This document shows, piece after piece, positions 47,194 to 56,884 of a stretch of DNA of 64,000 nt. The stretch's first letter is position 1; each line of letters opens with the position of its first letter. The notes under the pieces were generated by a model that did no database searches, was not told where the DNA came from, and saw nothing but the letters and a program-made list of their open reading frames with translations. The stretch comes from Clostridia bacterium (lineage in GTDB: Bacteria > Bacillota > Clostridia > Lachnospirales > Cellulosilyticaceae): assembly GCA_029239755.1 (NCBI GenBank), contig JARBUI010000006.1, positions 108,664-172,663 of the forward strand. The letters run 5' to 3'. The position numbers and the translations under genes are program-made.

Positions 47194-47241
47194 AAAAGCG
47201 GCACACTAGAGATTTATTTAAACCTTTAGTGTGCCGCTTTT
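47194..47241 (-). terminator. Terminator of the tRNA-Gly/tRNA-Gln operon
   Basis: A perfect 15-bp stem (47194-47208 with 47227-47241) followed on the minus strand by T-rich sequence, immediately 3' of tRNA-Gln. Confidence 0.85.
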
Positions 47242-47265
47242 GATATAAGCTGGAATCCTTTATTA

Positions 47266-47337
47266 CTGAGCTGGAAGGATTCGAACCTTCGGATGCTGGA
47301 ATCAGAATCCAGTGCCTTACCGCTTGGCGACAACTCA
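47266..47337 (-). tRNA. tRNA-Gln (anticodon CTG)
   Basis: A 72-base tRNA: acceptor TGAGTTG with CAGCTCA (one G-T pair), loop TTCTGAT (anticodon CTG), T arm with GGTTCGAATCC. CCA not encoded. The anticodon was read from the loop by eye. Confidence 0.93.
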
Positions 47338-47347
47338 AGAAATACTC

Positions 47348-47418
47348 AGCGGATGATGGGAATCGAACCCACGCCCTCAGCTTGGGAAGCTGATGTTCTG
47401 CCATTATACCACACCCGC
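47348..47418 (-). tRNA. tRNA-Gly (anticodon CCC)
   Basis: A 71-base tRNA: acceptor GCGGGTG with CATCCGC, loop TTCCCAA (anticodon CCC). It lies 10 bases upstream of tRNA-Gln and shares its terminator. CCA not encoded. Confidence 0.93.
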
Positions 47419-47524
47419 AAATGATTTTTACAATATTATTATAAATCTACTGGAAATATTTTTCAATTAAAATTTTTAAAATTTTGTTGATTGATAGTCT
47501 AATAGATGGTATGATAAATTATAT

Positions 47525-47553
47525 TACGATAGTCGTATATTACGACATACGTA
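47525..47553 (+). promoter_or_regulatory. Tandem MarR-type operator candidates
   Basis: Two 13-bp near-palindromes, TACGATAGTCGTA (47525-47537) and TACGACATACGTA (47541-47553), lie 22 to 50 bases ahead of the MarR-family gene. Tandem palindromes next to its own gene are the usual arrangement for MarR self-repression. Confidence 0.6.
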
Positions 47554-47574
47554 TATCTTAAAGGAGGTTACCCC

Positions 47575-48015
47575 TTGGAGGAAAATAAACTTATTCATAA
47601 GCTCTTAGATATTTTTAAATTCAAAAGTGAATACCAGCTTCAAACTTCAAATATACAGCCCCAGGATATGTACGTTTTAGAAAGAATCTACTTTAATGAA
47701 AAGATATCGATTAAAGATATCTCAAAGAAATATAGCATTCCGCCATCTACCCTAACAGGAATTATTGATAGGTTAGAAAAGAAAGAATTAGTTGAAAGGT
47801 CAAGAACAGCTGCTGATAGAAGAGCCATTGAACTTATCCCAACAATTGAAGGAAAAGCTATTGTTGCAACGCATATAGAAGAGGATAAGCTATTTTCAGC
47901 TAACTTTTTTAATGTGCTTGAAGAAGAAAAAAAAGAAAAACTTAAGGAACTACTTGAAGAGTTATTAGATCACATAAGCATAGATTCTCTATTTAATTCT
48001 GATGCTAAGTTATGA
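47575..48015 (+). CDS. MarR-family transcriptional regulator (TTG start)
   Basis: A 146-residue winged-helix regulator with the MarR core (LERIYFNEKISIKDISKKYSIPPSTLTGIIDRLEKKELVERSRTAADRRAIELIPT). The start codon is TTG at 47575, seven bases after a perfect AAAGGAGG. Tandem palindromic operators precede it. The chromate-transporter gene follows 108 bases later in the same direction and is the likely regulated gene. Confidence 0.9.
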   Translation: MEENKLIHKLLDIFKFKSEYQLQTSNIQPQDMYVLERIYFNEKISIKDISKKYSIPPSTLTGIIDRLEKKELVERSRTAADRRAIELIPTIEGKAIVATHIEEDKLFSANFFNVLEEEKKEKLKELLEELLDHISIDSLFNSDAKL

Positions 48016-48123
48016 TTATAGCATTATCATTTCAATTCTTAATAGCAACTTTTGATAAAAGTTCAGTTTAGATAATTTAGCTTTTTTTATATAAAATATA
48101 ACTTGAAAAGGAAGACAAATTCT

Positions 48124-49332
48124 ATGTCCAATGAAACAAACAATACTCCAAATATAAGTAAACCTAAAGCTTTACTTGAAGTTCTTAAAGTATCAACAAA
48201 ACTTGGCCTAACGTCTTTTGGTGGTCCAATAGCTCACCTTGCCTATTTTCATAATGAATATATTCGCAAAAGAAAGTGGATGGATGAACGCAGCTATGCT
48301 GACCTCGTTGCACTTTGCCAGTTTCTTCCCGGCCCAGCCAGCAGTCAGATTGGTATAGGCATTGGTACCATGCGTGCAGGCCTATTGGGCGGTGTCATGG
48401 CTTGGATTGGTTTTACAATGCCGTCAGTAATAGCTATGGTGCTTTTTGCTTTCCTTCTTAAAGGATTTAATATAGGTAACTCTGGTTTAATCTATGGATT
48501 AAAGATAGTAGCAGTCGCTATAGTAGCCCATGCGGTACTATCTATGGGGCAAAAGCTTGCTTCAGATCGTATTAAAGCTACCATTGCATTAATATCAGCT
48601 GCAATAGTCTTACTATGGCAGACAGCCTTTAGCCTTGTAGCAGTCATTATACTATCCGGTTTACTTGGATTATTCATGTATAGAAAAACACCTTTACCCG
48701 AGCATACTGTAGCTCCTATAAAAATTAATAAGATATTTTCCGTATTCTGTATTATAGCTTTCTTTTCTTTGTTATTTATATTGCCTTTACTACGCGAACT
48801 AATCTCTAGTCAATCAATAGCTTTATTTGATAGCTTCTACCGATCAGGTTCACTTGTATTTGGAGGTGGTCATGTTGTTCTGCCACTTTTAGAAAGAGAA
48901 CTTGTTCCTGTCGGCTGGGTAAGTGAGCAAGACTTTTTGACAGGATATGGGGCTACACAGGCTGTACCAGGTCCATTATTTACTTTCTCTGCCTATCTAG
49001 GTGCTATTGCCCATGGTATACCGGGGGCTATTGCTGCTACAATCGGCGTCTTTCTTCCATCTTTTCTTTTGGTAATAGGTGTACTGCCTTTTTGGAATAT
49101 TTTACGCCAAAATACAAAGATTCAAGGAGCTCTTGTTGGTATAAATGCAGCCGTTGTGGGCTTACTTTTAGCAGCATTATACAATCCATTATGGACTACA
49201 GCAATCCGTTCTTCGAAAGATTTTGTGCTTGCCGCAGCTTTGTTTATCATGCTAATCTTCTGGAAGCTTCCTCCTTGGGTAATTGTCATTACTGGTGCTT
49301 TAGGTGGCATTCTAGTGAACCTAAAATTCTAA
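48124..49332 (+). CDS. Chromate transporter (ChrA family)
   Basis: A 402-residue CHR-family membrane transporter with two homologous halves, each with the motif region FGGP.../FGGGH: TSFGGPIAHLAYFHNEYIRKRKWMD near residue 35 and LVFGGGHVVLPLLERELVPVGWV near residue 245, each followed by FLPGPASSQ or QAVPGPLFTF. About ten membrane helices. Family members export chromate, but many close relatives have unknown anion substrates. The ATG at 48124 follows AAAGGAAG; the frame begins earlier at a TTG. Regulation by the MarR protein is inferred. Confidence 0.9.
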   Translation: MSNETNNTPNISKPKALLEVLKVSTKLGLTSFGGPIAHLAYFHNEYIRKRKWMDERSYADLVALCQFLPGPASSQIGIGIGTMRAGLLGGVMAWIGFTMPSVIAMVLFAFLLKGFNIGNSGLIYGLKIVAVAIVAHAVLSMGQKLASDRIKATIALISAAIVLLWQTAFSLVAVIILSGLLGLFMYRKTPLPEHTVAPIKINKIFSVFCIIAFFSLLFILPLLRELISSQSIALFDSFYRSGSLVFGGGHVVLPLLERELVPVGWVSEQDFLTGYGATQAVPGPLFTFSAYLGAIAHGIPGAIAATIGVFLPSFLLVIGVLPFWNILRQNTKIQGALVGINAAVVGLLLAALYNPLWTTAIRSSKDFVLAAALFIMLIFWKLPPWVIVITGALGGILVNLKF

Positions 49333-49355
49333 CTGATCTTATTTTAACAAAAGAA

Positions 49356-49395
49356 AAAAGTCAAGTGTTCCAAATTGCTGAAACACTTGACTTTT
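49356..49395. terminator. Bidirectional terminator between the chromate transporter and tRNA-Ser
   Basis: A 14-bp stem (49356-49369 with 49382-49395) with a 12-base loop; T-rich flanks on both strands. It ends the transporter gene and the convergent tRNA gene. Confidence 0.8.
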
Positions 49396-49403
49396 CTCGT
49401 AAG

Positions 49404-49491
49404 CAGAGAAGGTGGGATTCGAACCCACGTGCCCATTTCTGGACAACTCGATTTCGAGTCGAGGCCGTTATAACCACTTCGATACTTCTCC
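49404..49491 (-). tRNA. tRNA-Ser (anticodon CGA)
   Basis: An 88-base class-II tRNA with acceptor GGAGAAG, anticodon loop CTCGAAA (CGA), a long variable arm and T arm GGTTCGAATCC. CCA not encoded. It is the second serine tRNA gene in this window. Confidence 0.95.
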
Positions 49492-49571
49492 ACATTTGTT
49501 TATTGTAAAACACCTTACATGTACTTATTATACTATAAATCAAAATACAATTTAACTATAAATTAAAATTT

Positions 49572-51017
49572 TCATTGATTTGCCTTACTTACTCTTCGTA
49601 ATCTTCCTTTAATAGGAGTTGTTTGCAGAGCTTCAAAAACCATGTTTCCTTTATTATTTAGTATTTCTACAAAAGTTGATACATCCTGAACATTAATAAT
49701 ACCAATATCATTAGCTGTCATGCCTTCAAGATTACTAAGTGTCCCTACAATATCAACAGGCCTCATCTTGCTTTTTTTACCTGATGCAATATGGAGCTTC
49801 ATAATTTCCTGCCCTAAGCCTATTCCTTTATCTTCTTTTAGCTTCGCTCTTACGCTCATCTTTTCTTCAAAAGCAGCTATCAATTCTTTAACCTTTTCAT
49901 TGTCTGGTAATTCTTTATGAGGTATTTTAAAACCTATATACTCTTCTATATCCATAAGAAACTTTTCTTCATACAATGCCATAAAGGTAATAGCCTTTCC
50001 AGTTTTCCCTGCTCGGCCGGTTCTTCCTATTCTATGAACATAACTTTCTTTGTTTTGAGGAATATCATAATTAATAACGAGAGCTATATTTTCTATATCA
50101 ATGCCTCTTGCTGCTACATCAGTAGCTATAAGGTACCTAAAATACCCTCTTTTGAAATCTGCCATAACCCTTGTTCTATCTTCCTGTTCCATTCCTCCAT
50201 GAATTTTTTCACAGGTATAGTTAAGGCTCTTCATCTTCTCAAATAAATCATCTACTGCTTGTTTGGTATTACAGAAGATTATACAGCTGTCTGCATTCTC
50301 AGCAATAGTGACGTTTATAAGAGACTGTTCTTTATCCTTATCATTTACTTCATAAAGGACATGCTCTATTTTGGAAGATATTTTCTCTTCTTGCTGAATG
50401 GTTATATAAGCAGGCTCTTTCATGTATTTTTTAGAAAGCTTTTCTATATCATCTGGGAGTGTTGCTGAGAAGAGCAGCGTAACTCGATTCCTGGGTACTC
50501 TTTCTATGATCTTTTCTACTTGTTCTATAAACCCCATATTCAGCATCTCATCTGCCTCATCTATGACTAGATGTGTTATAGCATCAAGCATAAGGGTTCC
50601 TCTTTCTAAATGATCTAACACCCGGCCTGGTGTTCCAACTACCACATGTGTTTTCTGCTTTAAGTCTTTTTGCTCTGTAGTAAAAGAATGTTTACCGTAC
50701 ACTGCTACAACTTTAATTCTCTTAAATCTTCCTATATTAAAAAAGTCTTGTTTGACCTGCATTGCAAGCTCTCTTGTTGGTGTAAGCACCAAAGCTTGCG
50801 GTCTATTTTCTTCCCAATCTATCTTTTCACAAATAGGAATAGCAAATGCTGCAGTTTTACCGCTTCCTGTTTGAGATTTTACCACCATATCCTTATTATC
50901 AAGTACTGAAGGTATAACGGCATGCTGCACCTTCGTTGTTTTTTTAAACTTTAAGATTGCAAGGGATTTTAGTAGTTCCTCACCTAATTGATAGTTTTCG
51001 AAAGCATTTGTATCCAT
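49572..51017 (-). CDS. dbpA: DEAD-box RNA helicase, DbpA type
   Basis: A 481-residue ATP-dependent RNA helicase. Seen: SQTGSGKTAAF (motif I), PTRELAMQ, DEADEML (motif II), SAT, HRIGRTGRAG (motif VI), and a C-terminal ~75-residue domain (MRPVDIVGTLSNLEGMTANDIGIINVQDVSTFVEILNNKG) matching the DbpA RNA-binding domain, which targets the helicase to 23S rRNA for large-subunit assembly. Single gene with its own promoter presumed. Confidence 0.92.
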   Translation of the reverse strand: MDTNAFENYQLGEELLKSLAILKFKKTTKVQHAVIPSVLDNKDMVVKSQTGSGKTAAFAIPICEKIDWEENRPQALVLTPTRELAMQVKQDFFNIGRFKRIKVVAVYGKHSFTTEQKDLKQKTHVVVGTPGRVLDHLERGTLMLDAITHLVIDEADEMLNMGFIEQVEKIIERVPRNRVTLLFSATLPDDIEKLSKKYMKEPAYITIQQEEKISSKIEHVLYEVNDKDKEQSLINVTIAENADSCIIFCNTKQAVDDLFEKMKSLNYTCEKIHGGMEQEDRTRVMADFKRGYFRYLIATDVAARGIDIENIALVINYDIPQNKESYVHRIGRTGRAGKTGKAITFMALYEEKFLMDIEEYIGFKIPHKELPDNEKVKELIAAFEEKMSVRAKLKEDKGIGLGQEIMKLHIASGKKSKMRPVDIVGTLSNLEGMTANDIGIINVQDVSTFVEILNNKGNMVFEALQTTPIKGRLRRVSKANQ

Positions 51018-51090
51018 ATATTAACCTCACCCTATTATTTTTTATCCTTAGTTCTGATTGCCTACTACATTTTATAGTGTATCAGGGATT

Positions 51091-51696
51091 TTAGCAATCA
51101 TTTACTTCTTCATTATCTTTTATAATAATCCCTAATAACTTGCTAAATTCCAGTGCCTGCATAGAGGTCAAAATAGCACCTTTTAAATTTTCAAGTTTTA
51201 TAGAAAGACCATCTATAATACATGTGGTAAAATCTATATCTTTAAGCTTAGTTCCTGCCATATCTGCTCGCTGCAACTCACACATTGTAAAAGTAGTTTT
51301 ATTAAACTTACAGACTGCAAAACTGCTATGATTCATTTTACACTCTATAAAACTTGTCTCTTTTAATGAGCCTCCGCTAAAAATAGCATACTCCGTGTTA
51401 CATTCATTAAATACAACATTTTGCATAGAGCACCCTGTTAGATGAATGCCTATAAGTTTGCAGCTGATAAAATCTGTGTGATGAATAATAGCTTCATCTA
51501 AATTAATATTCGATAACTCGCAATGCTCAAATCTTACATTGATGAACTCTACCCCTGTAAAATCCACATCTACAAACACCACATTTTTAAAAACTACATC
51601 TCTAAAAATAACACTTCTTGCAGACTGTTCTTCGATTCTTCCATTTGAAAAAGCACATTCGTTATATTCTTCTTCATCCCTAATAAAATATTCCAT
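51091..51696 (-). CDS. Pentapeptide-repeat protein
   Basis: A 201-residue protein. From about residue 28 to 185 it shows A(D/N)LXX-like five-residue repeats with central Leu/Phe (FKNVVFVDVDFTGVEFINVRF; DFISCKLIGIHLTG; TSFIECKMNHSSF; ADMAGTKLKDIDF), forming a right-handed quadrilateral beta-helix. Qnr-type relatives protect DNA gyrase, but many others have unknown roles. Six Cys residues occupy outward-facing repeat positions. Single gene. Confidence 0.88.
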   Translation of the reverse strand: MEYFIRDEEEYNECAFSNGRIEEQSARSVIFRDVVFKNVVFVDVDFTGVEFINVRFEHCELSNINLDEAIIHHTDFISCKLIGIHLTGCSMQNVVFNECNTEYAIFSGGSLKETSFIECKMNHSSFAVCKFNKTTFTMCELQRADMAGTKLKDIDFTTCIIDGLSIKLENLKGAILTSMQALEFSKLLGIIIKDNEEVNDC

Positions 51697-51717
51697 ATGT
51701 TCCCCCTATTTTTTATT

Positions 51718-52494
51718 CTACAGCACCTGGAGATCTGTCATAAGCGGATAATGATCTGATGGATACTTCCCTTCTTCATTATACCTTATAAGTTCTACAT
51801 CATTAATCTCAAATGCCTCACAAACAAATATATAATCTATATGCATCCCTTTTTGTTGTCCTCTAAACATACTCATCGTTGACTTTTTATAAAGATCTTT
51901 ACTAGCTTCCTGCACAGCCACAAATTTTTTTCCATTGTGGGTGCCTCTTGTGAATTCTTGTATCACTTTACTATTAGGTGTTGCATTAAAATCTCCCATG
52001 ATAATACATGGCAATTTTTCTTTATCTTGATGTTTTCTCATAAACTCTGCAATTTTTTTTAGTCCATATTCCCTTGCATGAGGTAATAAAACATCTAAAT
52101 GAGTATTGTAAATACGCAGCTTAAACTCGTTATCTAATTTAACAAGAGCCGTAGTACAGATACGTGGGAATAAAGAATACCATATGGTACTGCCTTCTTT
52201 TTTAGGCGTATCTGACAGCCAAAAAGTTTCATGATCTAATATAGTATGCCTCTTTGATATAAGAAGATTGTTTTTTTCAGCGAAAAGTTTCTTAGTTCTT
52301 CCCATACCTACTACATAATAATCTTGTATATTTTCATTAATATCCTGATACATAGTATTAGTTACTTCTTGAAGCCCTATAATATCACAAGGATATTTCC
52401 TTATTAAATTATAAACGATATGTGACCTATCCTCCCATCTATTATTAATATCTAATATATTATCTGACCTTACATTAAAAGTCATAATCTTCAT
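51718..52494 (-). CDS. Endonuclease/exonuclease/phosphatase (EEP) family hydrolase
   Basis: A 258-residue EEP-fold protein (Mg-dependent phosphodiesterase). Seen: MTFNVRSDN, the metal-binding Glu in IIGLQEV, GDFNATPNS and the C-terminal SDHYPL with the catalytic His. Similar proteins act on DNA, lipids or phosphate esters; the substrate cannot be told. The ATG at 52494 follows TTGGAGG; the longer frame start lies within the upstream region. Confidence 0.88.
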   Translation of the reverse strand: MKIMTFNVRSDNILDINNRWEDRSHIVYNLIRKYPCDIIGLQEVTNTMYQDINENIQDYYVVGMGRTKKLFAEKNNLLISKRHTILDHETFWLSDTPKKEGSTIWYSLFPRICTTALVKLDNEFKLRIYNTHLDVLLPHAREYGLKKIAEFMRKHQDKEKLPCIIMGDFNATPNSKVIQEFTRGTHNGKKFVAVQEASKDLYKKSTMSMFRGQQKGMHIDYIFVCEAFEINDVELIRYNEEGKYPSDHYPLMTDLQVL

Positions 52495-52829
52495 GTGTTT
52501 TCCTCCAATTCTACTCTTCATATTATAGCATTTTTTTAATCAACAACTTATTTAAATAACAGAAACATATTCTACTATATAATTAGTATAAGCTATAACT
52601 TTTTTCTTAAACTATGTTTAATCATCCAGATTCGATGGCCTTTGAATATTAATTATCTTTTTGGGAATAATTTTATATTACTATACGCATATAGGTTATA
52701 TTTAATGAATATGTATAATAATAGGGATTTTTCCCCCGTAAATAATTTGTTAGCGTCACTCTTTATTTCATAAACTTTCATTTACATAACCTTATATAGT
52801 TATATATTAAAAGGAGGCAATGTATAGCT
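52495..52829. other. Intergenic stretch without a visible gene
   Basis: This ~335-base AT-rich region holds the divergent promoters of the hydrolase and the small gene at 52830. I found no consensus promoter, tRNA or repeat in it. Confidence 0.5.
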
Positions 52830-53117
52830 ATGAATAAAAAACAAGAACTTTTAGATTTTTTACAAAAGGAATTATTTTATCCGGTGATTCATTCTCCCTA
52901 TGTATCACCGGAATTAAAGTATGACTTTATAACAATTTTAGACACAATTAAAAACTTTTCTGCTGAAGGTATTTTATTATACTTTTGGAATATGATGGCA
53001 AATGATGAAGTACAAATGATTTTTTCTAATCGATTAATGGATGAAGGGTTTTATAATTATAGTGAGTTATTAGATACTTTTAAGAACCACTTTACTTATG
53101 AGTGGCTTTTATCTTAA
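52830..53117 (+). CDS. Hypothetical protein
   Basis: A 95-residue soluble protein of unknown family; aromatic-rich (FYPVIHSPYVSPELKYDFI, FNYSELLDTFKNHFTYEWLL), probably all-helical. A strong AAAAGGAGG lies 13 bases before the ATG. It is followed by a chemoreceptor gene 214 bases later. Confidence 0.6.
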   Translation: MNKKQELLDFLQKELFYPVIHSPYVSPELKYDFITILDTIKNFSAEGILLYFWNMMANDEVQMIFSNRLMDEGFYNYSELLDTFKNHFTYEWLLS

Positions 53118-53331
53118 AAGCTCTATTTTAATTTAACTTTACATTTAAAAAGAAAATTGTTTATAATCTTCTTTTAATTAAATATAATCTAACATTTCAA
53201 TCATAAATGTTTATTTTTATACTTTAACTTTTTACTTTTATACTGTATCATCTGTTTCTCATATACTTATTATTTTTTATTTAGTATAATTTCGATATGT
53301 ATTTATCTTGATTATATAAAGGAGAATAGGT

Positions 53332-55380
53332 ATGAAAAACAAAAAAACTTCACTTTTCGTTCAGATTGTTTCTATCCTTTTACTCATTAGTATTGTTCCT
53401 AGTTTAATTCTTACCATTATTACTACTAATGTAACTAATAAAAGTATGGAAAACTCTTTAGGTGCCTACTCTCAAAAGATCATTGATCAGCTTACCTATA
53501 ATGTTAATTATTCTAAAGAGCTTGTTGATTTATCTATAGCTCAGATTTTATCAGACTCTAATATTATAAACTATGCAGGTATTGTATCGACTTTAGATAA
53601 AAGTAACAGACGTATCTTAACCAATGAACTTGATAAAAAAATGTTTACACTTATTGGAAAAGATAACTTTATAAATGGTGTTTACTTCATGTCAAATGAT
53701 GAATTACTCTATAATCTTAATTCTTCCAAAAATATAACCCCTAATCTTAGAAACTTAAAAGCTTATCTTACATCTCCTGATTTTTTGAAATCCGATACTT
53801 ACAATTTAATGAAATCAGCTAAACCCTCAGAAAATACTTGGCTATACATACGTGATAAAGAAGTTCAAGGGATATATGTCATTAATAAATTCAGCAGTTT
53901 AGATAATGCAATGCTTATATTTTGTATTAATGGAAACTACTATGATGATATTTTAAAAGTAGCAAGTATTAAAGCTGGTATTCCTATCGTACTATTAGAC
54001 AATAATCAATCTATTATTTTTTCTGACAGTCTAGTTGCAGATCCAGAAAACTTTATAAGCTCACGTGTGGATACTATGAACCATATAAAAAGCTCTGCAG
54101 AAAAATCAGGTACCTTCATGCAAAATAATAAGAACCTAGTAAGTTATGCAACGTGTACTAATGGATGGACTCTTCTTATAGATGCACCTATATCTATACT
54201 TATGAAAGAGCTACGACATGTTATGCTATATGTATTTATTATCAGTATCATCTTTATTATTATTCTTATTTTGCTATGTATTAAGGTAGTAAAACGTATT
54301 TCTGCTCCTATCGTTAAAATATGTTCTTATATGGAAGAAGTGGAGAAAGGAAACTTACAGTTAGCTGATACAATCAAAAAAGATCTTAAGTCCCCTAATA
54401 GAGAAATTGATCTTTTAATTAATGGATTTGTAAACATGATTGGTACAATTAAAACCTTAATTAACGATGCAAAATCTGTAACGCGTTTAGTTGATCAAAA
54501 TGCCAAAGAACTTACAGCAGTAGCCGAAAACACCGCCTCTTCTGCACATGATGTAGAACTGGCTATCGGAAATATCTCTTCTGGTGCTCAAAAGCAAAAT
54601 ATGCAAATTCAAACTGCTATTTCTACTATTTCTACGCTCTCTGAAAACATTAATCAAGTAGGTATTATGATTGATCAAATATATGAATCTTCTAAGTATA
54701 CTATCGCAATGAGTGAAAAAACTAAAGTAGAGCTAGATACGTTGCTTGAAAGTGCTAACAATACAATTCACATTAGTCATACTGTAAATGAGCATGTTAA
54801 TGATTTGGGCAATGAGGCTATTAACATTAGTAATATTGTTGATATTGTCCGCAATATTAATGACCAAACTAACTTACTTGCTTTAAATGCAGCAATTGAA
54901 GCGGCTAGAGCAGGTGAACAAGGCAAAGGCTTTGCAGTTGTTGCAGATGAAGTGAGAAAATTATCTTATCAGACACAGGCAGCGATTGATACTATCGCAA
55001 AAACGCTGGATAGAATTCAACTAAAAAAGAAAATTACTGTCAGTGAAACAAGCAAATCTATAGCTGCTGCAAATCATCAATTACCTATTGTAACCAGCAC
55101 TGCTGAAACCTTTAATAATATAGTAAATCACATGATAGATGCATCTGAAAAAATAGAGAATGTAACTAGACTTTTAAATGATCTCATTGTAGAAAAAGAT
55201 GAAGTTGTAAAGTCAGTTAATGATGTAGCTATTATTGCAGAGCAATCTGCAAGTGTTACACAAGAAGTAGAGGCTGAGAGTATCACTCAGACACAACATG
55301 CCAGCAATATCATTGAAATGTCATCTCAATTAACCAGCAGTATAAAAACACTTAAAGATACCTATTCTAAGTTTAATTAA
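53332..55380 (+). CDS. Methyl-accepting chemotaxis protein with extracellular Cache-type sensor
   Basis: A 682-residue chemoreceptor. N-terminal helix (about 8-31), a ~260-residue extracellular domain probably of the dCache type ([24 protein letters not shown]), second helix (about 298-322), HAMP-type linker ([23 protein letters not shown]), then the signalling coiled coil with the hairpin tip [37 protein letters not shown] at about residue 505-545. AAAGGAG precedes the ATG. The ligand is unknown. It relays to CheA, which is not in this window. Confidence 0.93.
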   Translation: MKNKKTSLFVQIVSILLLISIVPSLILTIITTNVTNKSMENSLGAYSQKIIDQLTYNVNYSKELVDLSIAQILSDSNIINYAGIVSTLDKSNRRILTNELDKKMFTLIGKDNFINGVYFMSNDELLYNLNSSKNITPNLRNLKAYLTSPDFLKSDTYNLMKSAKPSENTWLYIRDKEVQGIYVINKFSSLDNAMLIFCINGNYYDDILKVASIKAGIPIVLLDNNQSIIFSDSLVADPENFISSRVDTMNHIKSSAEKSGTFMQNNKNLVSYATCTNGWTLLIDAPISILMKELRHVMLYVFIISIIFIIILILLCIKVVKRISAPIVKICSYMEEVEKGNLQLADTIKKDLKSPNREIDLLINGFVNMIGTIKTLINDAKSVTRLVDQNAKELTAVAENTASSAHDVELAIGNISSGAQKQNMQIQTAISTISTLSENINQVGIMIDQIYESSKYTIAMSEKTKVELDTLLESANNTIHISHTVNEHVNDLGNEAINISNIVDIVRNINDQTNLLALNAAIEAARAGEQGKGFAVVADEVRKLSYQTQAAIDTIAKTLDRIQLKKKITVSETSKSIAAANHQLPIVTSTAETFNNIVNHMIDASEKIENVTRLLNDLIVEKDEVVKSVNDVAIIAEQSASVTQEVEAESITQTQHASNIIEMSSQLTSSIKTLKDTYSKFN

Positions 55381-55470
55381 GATTATTCTCCGATTGATAC
55401 TTTTGATCTATTTAAGTATAATAAGACTATTAGATTTTATAAAAGCAAAGGACAAGGAGTTTATCACTTT

Positions 55471-55893
55471 ATGAAACGATACTGCATGCTATCCAATATT
55501 TCTTCAAATACCCTAAAAGACATTTACACATACTTATTTAATAGTTGTGATAAAGTAAATATCTATTTTCCAAATGAAGCGCCTTCAGACATAATGAATT
55601 TCCAAAATACATTTTTAGAAGCTGTACACATTGCTAAATCTTCCGATGCATTGTTTTCTTCTGAAGATAACCTAGAAGAAAAAGAGGGTTACTCAATGAT
55701 TATTGCTTCATTAACTGATGAGGTTAAAAATCTTATACTAAATATAAAGCCTGAATTTCATTTAAGCCTTGGGCTTATAGCTAACGATAAGGTATTATTT
55801 TATATCGGTGATGAAGGTGAGTGTATTATAGAAGACAGTGAGGACTCTGTTATCTTTTCTTCTCCTCTATTTAACTCATTCAAAGTGATATAA
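55471..55893 (+). CDS. Hypothetical protein downstream of the chemoreceptor
   Basis: A 140-residue soluble protein with no recognised motif; alternating strands and helices (IYFPNEAPSDIMNFQ, EFHLSLGLIANDKVLFYIGDEGECII). AAGGAG precedes the ATG. It lies 90 bases after the chemoreceptor in the same direction and may be co-transcribed with it. Confidence 0.55.
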   Translation: MKRYCMLSNISSNTLKDIYTYLFNSCDKVNIYFPNEAPSDIMNFQNTFLEAVHIAKSSDALFSSEDNLEEKEGYSMIIASLTDEVKNLILNIKPEFHLSLGLIANDKVLFYIGDEGECIIEDSEDSVIFSSPLFNSFKVI

Positions 55894-55950
55894 AAATGAC
55901 CTCTATAGAACCTTTTTATCAAAAATATATTATTATCTATAACTAAAAAA

Positions 55951-56024
55951 AGCAGGCACGGAGGCCTGCCACTACGGTCTATATTATCTCTGTCTTCCGT
56001 AGCGGCAAGCCTCCGTGCTTGCCT
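55951..56024. repeat. Dispersed inverted-repeat element, copy 2 (REP-like)
   Basis: Units at 55951-55975 and 55999-56024 are inverted copies of the core seen at 8006-8068 but in opposite order. A-run and T-run on the two sides give it the shape of a bidirectional terminator between convergent genes, and rsmI ends 9 bases beyond. Confidence 0.75.
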
Positions 56025-56032
56025 GTTTTTAA

Positions 56033-56884
56033 TTAAGATCCTCCATGTAAAAAGGCGTAAATCTCTCTTTTCCCAACGCCTCTATCTTTTGCCACTTGCT
56101 TCATTGCTGTTTTTTCATCCATTCCTTTATCTCTATATACTTTCATGTGCTCTTCAATAGAGAGACTTGTCCATTCTTTTTGAGTTTCTTCTTGAAGTTC
56201 TTTAATATCTTTACCTGCTATGATAAGTACATATTCTCCTCTTGGATCTTCTTCTGTATATTTGTGAATGGCTTCTTCTATTGTTGTTTTAAAGACCATT
56301 TCATATCTTTTAGTAAGTTCTTTAGTTACTGTGATATTTCTATTTCCAAGGGTTTCATGTAGCGTCTCTAATGTTTTTAGAAGTCTATGAGGTGCTTCAT
56401 ACAAAATAATCGTTCTTATTTCGTCCTTAAGATTATCAAGAACCTGCACTCTTTCTTTTTTATTAGAAGGTAAAAAGCCTTCAAAAATGAATCTTCTAGT
56501 AGATTGTCCTGATATAATAAGTGCAGTTATTCCAGCAACAGCACCAGGCGCAGAAGTAACTGTTATGCCTTCCTCTAGAGCTAACTTAACTAGATCTTCT
56601 CCAGGATCTGAAATACCTGGAGTGCCTGCATCTGTAACAAGGACAATGTTGCTGCCTTCTTTAAGACGTTCTATAATCTGTTTGCCTTTTTCTTCTTTAT
56701 TATGTTCATGGTAACTTATTAACCGAGTATTTATTTCAAAGTGATTTAGGAGCTGCTTTGTATGCCTTGTATCTTCTGCTGCAATAAAATGAGCTTCTTT
56801 TAATAATCTAACAGCCCTATAAGTAATATCTTCTAGGTTTCCTATAGGCGTTGCACATAGCGTTAGTATGCCATAGCTATCCAT
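56033..56884 (-). CDS. rsmI: 16S rRNA (cytidine-2'-O)-methyltransferase RsmI
   Basis: A 283-residue SAM-dependent methyltransferase that modifies C1402 of 16S rRNA. Seen: CATPIGNLEDITYRA at the N-terminus, EDTRHTKQLLNHF, VTDAGTPGISDPG and KERVQVLDNLK; these fit the tetrapyrrole-methylase fold. The start at 56884 (MDSYGIL) follows AGAGGGA and overlaps the trmN6 stop by 8 bases. It is the last gene of the yaaR-holB-yaaT-trmN6-rsmI group. Confidence 0.93.
   Translation of the reverse strand: MDSYGILTLCATPIGNLEDITYRAVRLLKEAHFIAAEDTRHTKQLLNHFEINTRLISYHEHNKEEKGKQIIERLKEGSNIVLVTDAGTPGISDPGEDLVKLALEEGITVTSAPGAVAGITALIISGQSTRRFIFEGFLPSNKKERVQVLDNLKDEIRTIILYEAPHRLLKTLETLHETLGNRNITVTKELTKRYEMVFKTTIEEAIHKYTEEDPRGEYVLIIAGKDIKELQEETQKEWTSLSIEEHMKVYRDKGMDEKTAMKQVAKDRGVGKREIYAFLHGGS

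Noticed and set aside
47192..47404. Open frame across the tRNA-Gln/tRNA-Gly pair
   Set aside because: Overlaps two tRNA genes and their terminator; no start site.
53332..55380. Possible frameshift in the chemoreceptor after the signalling tip ([11 protein letters not shown])
   Set aside because: The frame is continuous to a normal C-terminus with helical heptads on both sides; local divergence is enough to explain it.
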